DNA from: Elephas maximus indicus
Lineage: Eukaryota; Chordata; Mammalia; Proboscidea; Elephantidae
DNA: 64,000 bases
Reading direction: 5' to 3'
Assembly (NCBI RefSeq): GCF_024166365.1
Contig: NC_064825.1
Coordinates: 103,492,480-103,556,479, forward strand
How positions within the stretch are numbered: the first letter of the stretch is position 1; the number at the start of each line of letters is the position of its first letter. Made by a program: the position numbers and the translations under genes. The notes below the pieces were generated by a model. It worked only from the letters and a program-made list of their open reading frames with translations. It made no database searches and had not been told where the DNA came from. Of this stretch, positions 1-24,810 are shown one piece after another.

Positions 1-788
1 TAATCCAGTCTTTTTTGACCAGGGTATTGTTCAGTTTCCAAGTGCTTGATGTCTTTTCCCTGTTTTTCCTGTTATTGATTTTCACTTCTATGGTATTATG
101 ATCAGAGAAGATACTTTGTAATATTTCAATGTTTTGGATTCTGCTAAGGTTTGCTTTATGACCTAATATGTGGTCTATTCTGGAGAATGTTCCATGTGCA
201 CTAGAAAAGAAAATATACTTGGTTGCTGTTGGATGGAGTGTTCTGTATATGTCTGTGAGGTCAAGTTGGTTGATTGTGGCATTTAGATCTTCCGTGTCTT
301 TATTGAGCTTCTTTCTGGATGTCCTGTCCTTCACTGAAAGTGGCGTGTTGAAGTCTCCTACTATTATTGTGGAGCTGTCTATCTCACTTTTCAATGTTGA
401 TAGAGTTTGTTTTATGTATCTTGCAGCTCTGTCTTTGGGTGAACAAATATTTAATATGGTTGTATCTTCTTGGTGTATTGTCCCTTTAATCGTTATATAG
501 TGTCCTTCCTTATCCTTTGTGATGGATTTAACTTTAAACTCTATTTTGTCAGAAATTAATATTGCTACTCCTGCTCCTTTTTGATTGTTGTTTGCTTGAT
601 ATATTTTTTTCCATCCTTTGAGTTTTAGTTTGTTTGTGTCTGTAAGTCTAAGGTGTGTCTCTCATAGGCAGTGTATAGATGGGATCTTGTTTTTTAATCC
701 ATTCTCCCACTCTCAGTCTCTTTATTGGTGCATTTAGTCCATTTACATTCAGTGTAATTATGGATAGGTATGAATTTAGTGCTACCAT
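1..788 (-). pseudogene. L1 ORF2 N-terminal (endonuclease) remnant
   Basis: The minus-strand reading from the ATG at 788 gives MVALNSYLSIITLNVNGLNA, the typical L1 ORF2 start of the APE-like endonuclease. The frame is closed by a stop at 648-650. Further endonuclease-like sequence continues in other frames to the window edge. The product would nick target DNA and reverse transcribe L1 RNA. This copy cannot encode it. Confidence 0.85.
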
Positions 789-1229
789 TTTGTCTTTTTT
801 TGTGTGTTGCTGACAGTTTCTTTTTCCCACTTAATTTTATGTGCTGAATAGATTATATATTGTCCTTTCCTCATATTCATTGTTGTTGATTTTGTTTCTG
901 CTGTGTCTCTATTTTTGTCTTGTATTTTGTTTTGATGAGTAGGATAGTTTGTCTCCTTTGTGGTTATCTTATTATTTACCCCTATTTTTCTAAGTTTAAA
1001 TTTTATTTCTTTGTATCGCCATATCTTCCTCTCCATATGGAAGATCTATGATTACATTTCTTAGTCCCTCTTTATTGTTTTAATGTTGTCTTATATAATA
1101 ACATCGCTGTTACCCTGTTTTGAGCTTTTTTTTCCTAAGCTTGCTTTTTTTTTTTTTTTTAAATTTCCCTGTCTGTGTTGACTTCTGATTGCTCTGCCCA
1201 GTGTTCTAGTCTTGGGTTGGTACCTGATA

Positions 1230-2195
1230 TTATTGATTTTCTAACCGAAGAACTCCCTTTAATATTTCTTGTAGTTTTGGTTTGGTTTTTACAAATTCCC
1301 TGAACTTGTGTTTATCTGGAAATGTCTTAATTTCACCTTCATATTTAAGAGACAGTTTTGCTGGATATATGATTCTTGGCAGGCAGTTTTTTTCCTTCAA
1401 TTTTTAAAATATGTCATCCCATTGCCTTCTTGCCTGCATGGTTTCTGCCGAGTAGTCTGAGTTTATTCTTACTGGCTTTCTTTTGTAGGTGACTTTTCAT
1501 TTATCCCTAGGTGCTCTTATAATTCTCTCTTTATCTTTGGTTTTGGCAAGTTTGATTATAATAAGTCTTGGTGACTTTCTTTTAACATCTACCTTATGTG
1601 GAGTTTGATGAGCATCTCAGATAGATATCTTCTCATCTTTCATGATATCAGGAAAGTTTTCTGCCAACAAATCTTCAACAATTTTCTCTGTATTTTCTGT
1701 CATCCTTCCCTGTTCTGGTACTCCAATCACTCGTAGATTATTTCTCTTGACAGAGTCCCACATGATTCTTAAGGTTTCTTCATTAAAAAAATTTTTTTAA
1801 ATCTGATTTTTCTTCAAATATATTAGTGCCAAGTGATTTATCTTCAAGTTCAGAAATTTTAGGTTCTACTTGCTCAATTCTGCTTCTCTGACTTTCTATT
1901 GAGTTGTCTAATTCTGTAATTTTATTGTTAATCTTCCGAATTTCTGATTGCTGTCTGTCCATGGATTTTTCCATCTTATTAAATTTTTCATTATGTTCCT
2001 GAATAGTCTTTCTGATTTCTTCAATTGCTTTGTGTGTTCCTTGGCTTGTTCTGCGTATTGCCTCATTTCCTTCCTGATGTCTTGAAGGGTTCTGTGTATT
2101 AAACTTTTGTATTCTGCATCTGGTAATTCCAGGAATGCACTTTCATCTAGAAGATCCCTGGATTCTTAGTTTTGAGAGCCTGTTGAGGTGATCAT
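1230..2195 (-). pseudogene. L1 ORF1 remnant (RNA-binding coiled-coil protein)
   Basis: The minus strand encodes a coiled-coil stretch (about 1974-1790, rich in E, K, I, S) and then an RNA-binding C-terminus ending KPKLQEILKGVLRLENQ just before a TAA at 1232-1230. A candidate start ATG at 2195-2193 is followed after nine codons by an in-frame TAA (2168-2166). Beyond that stop the frame continues with DESAFLELPDAEYKSLI-like sequence. Frame changes separate the coiled coil from the C-terminus. ORF1p normally coats L1 RNA as a trimer; this copy is disabled. Confidence 0.8.
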
Positions 2196-3509
2196 GGCCT
2201 GTTTCTTTCTGTGACTTGATATTGACTGTTGTCTCTGAGCCATCTATAAGTTATTGTATTAGTTTATGGTTGCTTACTGTGTTGTAGCTTCTTGCTTTGT
2301 TTTGTTTTGATATACCCAAATGGTTTGCTTGAGTGAGCTAGCTTGATTTTTTTTTGCTGTGGAGCTCTGACGCCTGTCCCCAGCTGGCTAGAGCTGTTAT
2401 CAGGTATATCAGTCTAGGAGTCCATTCAGTTTTCTCGTATGAATTCAGCTCAGGTGTCCAGGAAGCTGATCATCAAGTGTGTGGTACAGGCTCTATCCTA
2501 CAGTCTTAGGGGATCAGGGGTGATTGGTGTATGTACCGGTATCTGATTGTTGCAGGGGGTCATGCTTTGAATAAGGTAGGGGGCTGAGAACCGACCCCTG
2601 GGTGTCTCTGAGAAAAGTGTGTCCCTTTTCCCTAGAGCATGCAGGTGGGTGGGTTCTGTAGATGGACCATAGGCACCCAAAGTTTTTGGTTGTAAGGACT
2701 GGGAGGTACCAGTTATACTTGGACCCCTGTCATGGGTGGCTGAGTGACCTGAGTGGAGCTACGAGTCCTTAGGTCCCTGATGTGGGTAGGTGAGACCTTG
2801 TTTAATAGACAAAGCAATGTGAGACATGAAACACCCACCTCTTCACCACACAGCTGAAACGGTTGGAGTCTGCCAACAAGGGCCTATTCTTCCGAAATAG
2901 GCCCACACCAGTCCATGCAGAAGGGAAGCATGCTCAAAGTCAATGGACTGTTCATGCCTGGATAGGAGCTGCTTCTGTCCTAAGCTCCCCTGGTTAGTGG
3001 AGCTGGTAATTTATCTTTTCCCCCAATTGCAAATATTTTCCTTCCCCAAGGCGGGGAGGATGGCTCTAGGTGCTCAACAGTGCCTATCTCATGCCCAGGG
3101 AATTCAGCCACTGAAGCCGGCTTGGGAGTGGGGGGGTGTGGTAAAATATATGCAAGTACTTAGCTTTTGCCGAGAGCGCCGTTCTTCTCAGGTTCCAGAG
3201 GTGTGAGTAGGCTGTGCCGCTGGCTGCTTCTCCCTGAGGAAACTGTGGCTGAATGCTAGTACCAGCCCGCGGCCGTAGCTCCAGGAATGGTGCTAAAGGG
3301 CTCCCCACGATTCAGGTCCAGTAACTCTTCTCCGCTTCTGAACGGTCTCTTCCACCCCCTACCCCTCAGTTCATTTTCTAAGCATGCCTTTGAAGCTCAT
3401 GGCTAGCAGCTTGTCATAAATATACTCGTTTGACTTGTTTTTTTGGGTCTTTGTTGTAAAGGGGGCTCGCCGGAAGCGTCTGTCTATTCCGCCATCTTGT
3501 CTGCACCCC
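2196..3509 (-). promoter_or_regulatory. L1 5' UTR / internal promoter region
   Basis: This is a GC-richer stretch between ORF1 and the element's 5' end, with no ORF of its own that looks real. It is where an L1 carries its internal RNA polymerase II promoter. The far 5' end (3489-3509) keeps a YY1-like site. Confidence 0.65.
3489..3499 (-). promoter_or_regulatory. YY1-like site at the L1 5' end
   Basis: The minus strand reads CAAGATGGCGG about 10 bases from the inferred 5' end. A YY1 site (core AAGATGGC) at this position is known to set the start point of L1 transcription in human L1. Its presence supports 3509 as close to the true, untruncated 5' end. Confidence 0.6.
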
Positions 3510-3589
3510 TCAAATATCCTACTTTTTAAGGAATCTTTTTTGTTAAGGAAAATATCAAACATTCCCCAAGTGGAAGCGATGGTATAAAT

Positions 3590-3905
3590 GAGCCCAATAT
3601 TCCCATTATATATGGAAATTAAACAACACATTGTTAATCTACCAATGAGTCAAGGAAGAAATCACAGATTTCTCGGAGTTAAATGAAAGTGAAAGCACAA
3701 CATACCAAAACTTAAGGGATTCAGTGAAGGCAGTACTTGGAGGGAAATTTATAGCAATAGATGCTTAGGTGATAAAAGAAGAAACATCTCATTATTCAGT
3801 AGCCTAACTTGACAACTTGAGGCACTAGAAAGAGAAGAACAAACTAAACCTAAACCTACCAGAAGGAAGGCAATAACAAAGATCAGAGCAGAAATAAGTA
3901 AATAA
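3590..3905 (+). mobile_element. L1 ORF2 fragment, sense to PTPRJ
   Basis: Plus-strand conceptual translation gives L1 ORF2 segments such as NESESTTYQNL, AVLGGKFIAIDA and a KELEKEEQTKP-like run. These come from the linker between endonuclease and RT. The fragment is old and frame-broken. It abuts the 5' end of the antisense L1 to its left. Confidence 0.7.
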
Positions 3906-4013
3906 GTAATCAAAAACAGAAAAACATTATGTATGTATATAATGTCAGTGAAAGGGGGAAAACACAGAATTAACCTTTTTTGTCTAATGGGTCTTTTTTT
4001 TTCTTTCAAACAG

Positions 4014-16917
<12,904 letters not shown>

Positions 16918-19900
16918 TTCCAAAGGAAAACCTTTCTGGAGTTAACCAGAACATCACACCCACAGCAAAGGAGAACGCCCTGCTGTTGACATGTTTTTAT
17001 ATGTCTGCTATCTTAAATCTGTTCTGTTTTGTCCCAACTAATTTTGAGGGCTTGAAGCTGCACATATATGACATGACAATTGAGAAGTCGGGGCGAACAG
17101 GGGCTGTGGATGGGTGGTGAGCAGCTCAATTGCGTTCCTGATTACCAATGGGATGAGTTTGCTTTTTTTTTTTTTCCCCCTTGAGGATTATGGAAAACCA
17201 GGAAAAATGAGCTGTAATTATTATTTTTTTTCTTTTTCAAAACAGGTTCTTTTTAAAAAAGACTATTTTGTATGATTCGCGTGCTAAAGCCAGGATTGTG
17301 TTGGGTTGAATATATTTTAAGTATCAGAGGTCTATTTTTACCTACTGTATCTTGGAATCTAGCTGATGGAAAATACATAATTGTGGCTGATTGTCATGTA
17401 GGGAGGGGTATGTGGGGCCTCTTCCGCATGACTTTTCTATTTGAACATGTGCCTTTTCTGAATTATGCTTCCACAGGCAAAACTCAGTAGATATCTATAT
17501 TTTTGTATTGGATCTCACAATTGGAATATACGGCATATTTAAACAGTAGTTTGGTATCAAAAGTTCTGCCTTCTCGGTAACATTCCTGTTCTCGCTTGAT
17601 TAGAGGAGGTCTCTTCACTCCCCCTTGCCTCCATACACTTGTGCTCCAGTTTTTCTTCCCCTTTCCCTCCTACTTTTCCCCAAAGACTCTTCTGCTGGCA
17701 ACATTTTCAGCCCAGTGGTTGGGTTAGAGTGGAAACGAAAATATCATCTTGAGAATTTCCAGGCAAAGAAGAGGAACCCCATGGAGACATAATCTCCTTT
17801 TCTTGACCCTCTTTTTATCCTTTTTCTCATTTCTGTATTTGGTAAGAAGGATTCTTTAAAGGTGCAATATGTGACTTAGTGATTCATGATGCTCTAGGTT
17901 TTTAGTAACGTTTTACTCAGGTTGGCATTTTATGTGTGTGTGTTTCCGTGTGTGTGCGTGTGTGTTTCAAAGCGTGGCAATCTGTGAAACACTTTCAGTG
18001 TGAAAACAGTGTCAAATTAGCCCTTCTTCCCCCAATTCCACTGGCTTTAGTCTCTCTCCGCAGTGACACATATTGGTATCTACTATATATATATATATAT
18101 ATATATACATACACACACACCAAACTCTCAAAACGGTCATTTGTATGAGTCAGAAGTGAGGTGTACAAAGTTTGAATTTGTATCAAAGATGTAATTATTA
18201 TTTTTAAACCTCTTTTCACTATACTGCTGCTGTAATTTTTGATTTTTTAAAAATGTAGATTAATTTTTTTTTTTTTTTTGGGCTTCAGGTGTGTATCCAC
18301 CAAGAATTTCAGAATTTACGTGGATTTATTTTACTGGTACATAATCTGTAGACTTCTCAAGGCATTAACATGAAAGGATTTGTTTCTTTTTATTTTATAT
18401 TGTGGCTCAGGTGATATTTTGCAGAAGTTTTGAGTTTATCCTCCAACAGTCAATGAAGTATACAAGGACTTATGAAGGAATAACCCAGTCCCTGGAGTCC
18501 TGTGGCCGTTTCCCACAGTAATAAATCCTGCTGTAAACTTAGGACAAATGTGTCCTATTGAAAATGAGGAGTGGGGTCTTCTTTGAGTCCCCTGGTCACT
18601 GTTGGTGTGTGGGAACCGATCTCCCAATGCTGCCACGCTCCTCATCTCACTGGCACTTTGATAACTGTCTGGACATATAAATGGGTATGTTGGGTTATAA
18701 AGGGTGAACCACAGCGTACATATAGCCCTCGATGTAGTTCAGAGGTCTAGTGCTGTACGTCTTCTGTCCCCCTTTCCCTTTGAGGTACTGAATGGATGAA
18801 AAAGAGATGTAGTGGGTGTTGATGTTTTGGGGGAAACCTTACTTCCCAAGTGGAAATTGCACTTTTTGCTAAATTCTTGGCTTTCTTTGGTAGCAAGCAG
18901 CTCATTCAGTATCAGGCCCCTAAAGGACTAGGCTGACCAGGCCAGGGGGGCCCTTGTGGCTCAACTTCAGAGGAGGCTTTGGCTCTGTAGGTCTGAATCA
19001 GGGAAGCCATGCTGTCCCTAGGGTGGAGAGGGAAGCTGGATTCAGTGGATTGCCCCGCAACCCATGCACATCTCTGAGAGAAGTCTATGACTTTGTTCAG
19101 TGATCCTGTGGGCCATACCCTTCCTACTCTAGTTTGTCTGGAAACCATTGTGATGGGCTTCTGAGGCTCAAATCCCAGGCAGACGCTTAGCCCTGCCCAC
19201 TTCTCTGCCCTGGAGATGAGGAGTTTGCAGGGAATTTAGAGGAAAGGACTTGGCCCCGAAAACCCTTCAAATGATTAAAACAACAATAATTATAAGCATG
19301 TTGTATAAAAAAAGCAAAATCCAGAAACCATCCTCCCTTCTGCCTGGTATGGGCTTGGGAGGGCAGTGGCCCCAGCCAACCACTCTCGGATATTACCCCC
19401 AATGCTGGGAGGAGGGCTTGTGGTGGAGAGGCCTGGAATTCCAATAGGCAGGTCACACGTAGGTCATGATGCTTCTCTGTGGCCTGGAGAGGACTGGGGA
19501 CAGAGCCAGTGGGGCAGTAAGGGTATTTATAGCACAGTGTTGGAAAAGGGAAGATTCATGTGTAAATAAAGAGGACAGGTGGGGTGAAGTTGGCCAGAGG
19601 CAAGAGGAGGGTGCTTCTGAGCTTCCACCCCAAATCCCTCCTAGGAACAATGAACTAAAATTTGAAAAGTTCAGTGGAATCATGTGGGGATGGTTTTCTC
19701 TCCCCTGGCTAGTTTTTGGAAACTCCATGCCGAAAAACAGCCAGTGTGGGGTCGGTGGCAATGAGACAGCTTAAGCTTGGTGGCCAGCCAGTGTGGGGGA
19801 GTCAGGCCATTAATGTCTTCTGCCAAGAGCAGGGACTTTTGCCTCCAAAGGAGAAACTAGTGATGGACATTTGAGCTCTGTTCACTGTGGCTGTAGAGTG

Positions 19901-20395
19901 ACCTCTAGCCAGACTTTGGCATAATTGACTCCACTGGATTTGAGCTTTGAAAAGTCAGAGGCTCCCGGAGGTCGGGGTGGGAGTCTTCTATGCAGCTGAT
20001 TCATATTTACTTTTCATCTGGGATGGAAAAGCTTGGTTTTCTTTTAAGATGCTTGATTGCGCTTGTTTAGCTAAACAAGTCTTGGCGACTGATGCTGATT
20101 GGCCTCAAAAGTCCAAGTTCTGAGTTTTCAGACTACTGTGTAGCAGTTGTGTGTTTAACATACTGTAGGTTTTTCTCCCTCGGGGGCACATATGAATAGG
20201 AAGTGTTGATGTGGACTCTAAACTGTAATTTTCTTGTAACTATTTTGGAATGATGCATATTTCTAATGTTTGTTATACTTGTACAGAGTATTGCTGTCGG
20301 TTGCTTTTTTTTTTTTTTAAGGAAAAAATGGCCTGAATAATTTTTTTAAAAAGACTTACAAATACCAAATATTAAAAAAAAATGTCAACACATTA
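16918..20395 (+). other. PTPRJ: PTPRJ 3' UTR (extent inferred)
   Basis: From the TGA to about 20.4 kb there is no AfroSINE, L1, RTE or LTR that I can find, in contrast with both flanks. This fits a long, selected 3' UTR. Candidate poly(A) signals are AATAAA at 18520-18525 and 19565-19570, and ATTAAA at 20371-20376. The first recognisable SINE on the far side starts at 20731. The end point is a guess. Confidence 0.6.
18083..18120. repeat. (TA)n(CA)n microsatellite in the 3' UTR
   Basis: About 12 TA units followed by CA units. Likely length-variable. Confidence 0.9.
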
Positions 20396-20730
20396 TGCCT
20401 TTGTGTCTTTGTTTTCCTCTCTACTTTATTTCCATAGGATTTGCCAGGCAGTTTACTGGCCTGGATTCATTTGGGGCATCCTTAACGAAAACATGTTTCC
20501 CTTCTGCATTTTCCACATCCAGTGTAATGAAGGGAAGGGAGACTTGGAAGGAGTGATTGTGCATCCTAACGTGTGGCTGTGTTTGCTCTCAGAGGGTTGG
20601 GTGCGTTAATCTGCGGATGGACAGATACCCATTTGGTGGCATACATGTGTTAGGCAAGTCCTGGGATTTTGAGAGGGATTTTTGTTGATGAATTTGGGGA
20701 ATCCAAGAATTACTGGGTACTGTGGCAATT

Positions 20731-20932
20731 AGGAGCCCTGGTGACACAGTGGTTAAGCATTCAACTGCTAACTGAAAGGTCGGTAGTTTGAACTCCCCAG
20801 TGGCTCTGCGGGAGAAAAGACCTGGCTATCTGCTGTCCAGGGTTACAGCCTAGGAAACCCTATGGGGCAGTTCTACTCCATCGTATAGTGTTGCTATGAG
20901 TCAGAATCGACTCGACAGCACACAACAACAAC
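20731..20932 (+). mobile_element. AfroSINE, long form with CAA tail
   Basis: AGGAGCCCTGGTGACACAGTGG head, internal extension, and tail ATCGACTCGACAGCACACAACAACAAC, i.e. the RTE-type 3' end. Confidence 0.93.
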
Positions 20933-20964
20933 ATAGCAATTTGGCAGTTCTTGGGTGGTGGTGG

Positions 20965-21145
20965 TGTGCCTTCAAGTCAATTCTGACTCATAGGGACCCT
21001 ATATAGTTAATGCACTTGGTTGCTAAGAGAAGGGTTGGAATTCAAGTCCACCTGGTAATGCCTGGCGGTCTACCTCCAAAGTCAGCACATTTCTACTCTG
21101 ACACACATGGGGTCACCATGAGTTGGAACCTGGCAATTGGTACTG
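20965..21145. mobile_element. Composite of two AfroSINE pieces in opposite orientation
   Basis: 20970-21003 is a minus-oriented tail (TTCAAGTCAATTCTGACTCATAGGGACCC). From about 21005 a plus-oriented copy of the GACACACATGGGGTCACCATGAG subtype runs to 21145, with a damaged head. Two insertions or a rearranged one. Confidence 0.6.
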
Positions 21146-21174
21146 GTATGGCAATTTAAACCCGCCTCCCCTCC

Positions 21175-21376
21175 CAAAAAAACCAAACTTGTTGCCGTCG
21201 AGTTGATTCCAACTCATAGTGGCCTTATAGAACAGAGTAGAGCTGCCCCATAGGGTTTCCAAGGCTGTAATCTTTATGGAAGTAGACTGCCACATCTTTT
21301 TCTTGCAGAGCAGCTGGAGGGTTCAAATCACTGACCTTTTGGTTAGCAGCCGAGCGCTTAACCACGGCACCACCAG
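21175..21376 (-). mobile_element. AfroSINE, long form
   Basis: AACCAAACTTGTTGCCGTCGAG tail, internal extension, head ending CTTAACCACGGCACCACCAG. Confidence 0.93.
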
Positions 21377-21479
21377 TAGCTTTTATTTCATCTCCCTCAT
21401 ACTCTGATGGAAACCATTAGCAGGCTAAGGTGGTTTTGAGATCTCATTCCTTTTGTCTGAGACTAATTAAGTAACTAAC

Positions 21480-22170
21480 TAATTCAACAAACTGAGTGCC
21501 TGCTACGTATACCTCAGTGGGTAAGGGTTCAACAGTGAACAAAACAGACAAAATCCCTGCCCTCACGGAGCTTACATTCTAATACGGGGAGACAGGCAAC
21601 ATATGTAAATACAGTATTTAGCATGTTAGATGATAACATGGAAAAAAGTAGCATTTCACACCCTAAGGCACCCACTGGTCATTCTCACCTCAGATGGTGC
21701 AGTTATGTGGTGTCCAGAAAAAAGCCTTTCTGCTGCTCACTGTCCACACGACCTGGCTTTGGGAGAAAATAAATTTTGGACAGCATCAGTGCACATGTCT
21801 AAAGTTTGTTTGGAATGGTTAGTTAGGCGCTATGGGAAGGAGATGAATAGAGCAGAAGTCCTGCTCTTAGGAAGTGAACAGTCTCCGGGCAAATGACAAA
21901 AGATTCTCCACCTCCCTTACACCCGCTCCCTGAAATACCAGGGGGGAGTTTTAAAGGAAGAGGTGAGGGATTGCAGAGGAATTATGCATGGATGGTATCT
22001 GGACAGAGCCTTAAAGAAGCAGACTTTCGGCAGGAGGATAAAAGGGAAAGGTTTGGGGGCATGAAGGGCACACTTTGCTTGGAGAATGGTAAGTGCTTCA
22101 GGTGTTACCACTCAATCAGAGGAATGTGGAGAGGAGTGAGGTGAGGTGAGATGGTGACTGAAGACTCTGG
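21480..22170. repeat. L2-like ancient LINE remnant
   Basis: GAGTGCCTGCTACGTATACC, GTGAACAAAACAGACAAAATCC and CCCTCACGGAGCTTACATTC are the classical L2 3'-end words. Looser similarity seems to continue to about 22170. Orientation not fixed. Confidence 0.5.
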
Positions 22171-22586
22171 AAAGGTAAGCGCTCTAGGATCATATGCATG
22201 GCTGACTGAAACTCTCACCTTTAAAACCCACCACTAGGTGTATGTATGTGTCTGTATATATATGTGTCTGTATACAGAAGTACATAAATACAAACTTAAG
22301 GGCATACACATACACAAAATTTTACCTTCTATTACTACTGACAGAAACTCAGTGCCCCCTAAGCAATGACTCCCTTTTCTCCCTCCCTCCTGCCCCTAGT
22401 AACAACTAATAAGCTTTGGTCTCTATACATTTGCCTATTTCTTATATGTAGGATCGCACAGTATTTGTCCTTTTGTGGCTAACTTCGCTCAGCATGTTTG
22501 CAAGGTTTATCTGTGTTGTAGCGTGTATCAGGACTTCATTTCTCTTTATGGCTGAGTAGTATTCCATTGAAATGTTTACCTGACTA

Positions 22587-22755
22587 TTAAAACCAAAAAC
22601 CAAACTGGTTGCCATCAAGTTGATTCTGACTCATAGTGACCCTGCAGGACAGAGTAGAACTACCCCATACAGTTTCCAAGGAGAGCCTGGTGGATTTGAA
22701 CTGCCAACTTTTTGGTTAGGAGCTGAGCTCTTAACCACTGTACCAACAGGGCTCC
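22587..22755 (-). mobile_element. AfroSINE, short form
   Basis: AACCAAAAACCAAACTGGTTGCC tail and head ending GTACCAACAGGGCTCC. Nested in the interrupted L1. Confidence 0.92.
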
Positions 22756-23180
22756 AACCTTACTATACCATCCTCAGAATGGAGTCACTTGTGCTGAGCC
22801 CTATGTCAATAAACTGGAACCTAAGTTTCTATTTCTTCTAAATGCCTAACCTTCCTAGGAGCCAAAAGCCATGTCAACCAATTGACTCTCCTGGAAACGG
22901 AAACCTACGCTAGTCAGTCAGGACTTGCTTGCTCAGTTTAGCCTGGTTCAAAATTTCCCCTTAATCCCAAAGAAGGAAAGAAAATTCCTGCTAGCCAATC
23001 TGAAACTTGTCCAGTATCCATCCTTGTTTCTGTGTATCTGCTGTCACAAAAGCCCTTCTGCCTGTTCTGGACCTTCAGAACTCTTGTCTGACTTTCAGAC
23101 CAGATGTTCTCTGGTTCATGAACTGAGAAATAAAGCTTACAAGTTCATACACTAATATTGTGAAAATCTTATTTTTAACA
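22756..23180 (+). mobile_element. Probable solo LTR nested in L1
   Basis: A promoter-poor, pyrimidine-rich block with GAACTGAGAAATAAAGCTTAC (a poly(A) signal near its right end) replaces continuity of the L1. Base composition and the AATAAA position fit an ERV1-type solo LTR. I could not place the TG/CA ends or a target-site duplication with confidence. Confidence 0.45.
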
Positions 23181-23239
23181 GTCTGAGTATACCATATTTT
23201 GTTTATCCATTCTTCTGTTGATGGGTCAACTTAGGTTTT

Positions 23240-23850
23240 TATTGATCACCTACTATGGGCTGGAAATGGGCCCTAGGTATGTACATTTGTGAACAAAACA
23301 GACACTATCCCTGTTCTTGTGGAACCTAACAGCCTATGGGAGAGACAGATAGTTCAAAAGGAAGCAAACCTGTATCATCTGACTCACTGTGGTTAAAGGG
23401 AGAAGTCAGCCCTGGGGAGGGTAGAAGGAGGGGAAGAAAGAACAGAATGTGCCCAGACCCTGAGGCAGGACTGAGTTTGGCAAGTCTGAAGAACAGTAAG
23501 AAGACGAGGTCTCTGAAGCATAGCTGGTGAGGGAGCTAAGAGCACAATAAGCTGGAGAAGTAGGCAGGGGTCCATCTTGTAGGGCTTTGTAAGCGTGGTA
23601 AGGAGACCGGGTGTTGTTACGCTATGAGCAACAGAAGCCATCAGAGTTTGTCGACTGCACTGGTCACCTTGGAGAGTGGGTTGTAGGAGGGAAATTGGAA
23701 GCACAGAAGCCTGTTAGAAGCATTAGTTTAGAAATGGTCTAGGAAGTGGACGTGGTAGCTTGGGTGAGGGTAGAAGCAGAGAAGATGGAGAGAAATGGGT
23801 GACTTTGAGATATAAAGGTGGGCTTAGGGCACTCCCTTCCCTCTTTTCCC
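23240..23850. repeat. L2-like ancient LINE remnant
   Basis: TTATTGATCACCTACTATGGGC, GTGAACAAAACAGACACTATCC, then GGTCCATCTTGTAGGGCTTTG and GTGGTAGCTTGGGTGAGGG. The same order of words recurs at 49.6-50.0 kb. Confidence 0.5.
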
Positions 23851-24340
23851 CTCTCCCCCCCATTGACTGTGGTCAAGGCCATGGGATTTGCTTTGGCTGA
23901 TGAATGTGGGGAGAAGTGAAAGTACTAGTTTCAAATCTAGGCCACAGAGACCTTGCTTGTTTCTGCTGCACCATCTTGTACTTCGGCCATTGCTATAAAA
24001 AGAGCCTCCTCTGGGCAGCTGCTGCCCTTCAGCCTGGACCCCAGAATAGATACATGTGGAGCAGAGCTGCCCCAGTCATGTCCTACTGGACTCCAGCTTG
24101 AAACAGAGTTACCTGACCAAGCCCTGTCTAGGTTAGCTGGCCCCTAGCTGACCTGTATGTCCATGAGAATATGACTTTGGAGTGGTTTGTTATGCACCAT
24201 TTTTTTTATATGAAGAATAATAATGGTTTATTTCAAGAATTTGTGGTAAATGTAGCATTTAAAACAAATCAATGTACTTAGCCACATTAACAATAAAATT
24301 GTCACATGATTATCTCAGTAATTACAGAGAAGGCATAGGT
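23851..24340. other. Intergenic, probably old repeat, unclassified
   Basis: 23880-24180 has the look of an eroded interspersed element but I cannot name it. No coding evidence. Confidence 0.3.
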
Positions 24341-24600
24341 TGAAATTCAATTTCCCATTCAGTGCAAAAAAACTCATAGCAAATTTAGAAGGGAACTTCC
24401 TAAATTTGATTCCACGCATCAACAATAAAATATACATCAAATACAGTGTTTAATGGCAAAGTGTTCAGAGATCCCCCCCTCCCATTGCAAGACCTGTAAT
24501 AAGTCAAGGATGCTCACTTTTACTACTGGGTATATTCTAATATTGAGTAAATCTTCAGGAAAGAAAGAAGTGTGAATATAGAAAAATAGAAGTTCAGAAG
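24341..24600 (+). mobile_element. Old L1 ORF2 fragment
   Basis: AAAAAACTCATAGCAAATTTAG, GGAACTTCCTAAATTTGATTCC and GTCAAGGATGCTCACTTTTAC follow the L1 reverse-transcriptase domain in sense orientation, with many changes. Confidence 0.65.
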
Positions 24601-24810
24601 GAAGAGACTCAGGTGTTAGGCACCATTTTTTGGCAATACCTATCCAACACAGTTAGCTTCACAAGCTGGGCTCTTAGTCATCCCATTAAACAATAGATGA
24701 TTTGGTTTAAATAGTAAATTTCCTAACATATGCAATCCTAAATAGAATCTGGGGGTATTTATTGTGTGAGATAAAACAGTAAGAAAAATTTTCCTACCCC
24801 TCTGTTCTAG

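Larger units (their letters stand above)
1..3509 (-). mobile_element. L1 LINE, 5' part (5' UTR, ORF1, start of ORF2), antisense to PTPRJ
   Basis: Read on the minus strand, the element starts near 3509 with a 5' UTR, then a coiled-coil ORF1 (about 2195-1230) and the start of an ORF2 endonuclease (from 788 leftwards), and runs out of the window at base 1. Bases 1 to about 1770 align with 62237 to 64000 of the second L1 in the same orientation. Both ORFs carry stops, so it is a dead copy. It lies in an upstream intron of PTPRJ, in antisense. The 3' part is outside the window. Confidence 0.93.
22290..23235 (-). mobile_element. L1 ORF2/3' end fragment split by later insertions
   Basis: 22290-22571 (GGATCGCACAGTATTTGTCC, TGGCTGAGTAGTATTCCATTG) and 23190-23235 (ATTTTGTTTATCCATTCTTC) are consecutive parts of one antisense L1. 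The gap holds an AfroSINE and an LTR-like sequence. Confidence 0.7.
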
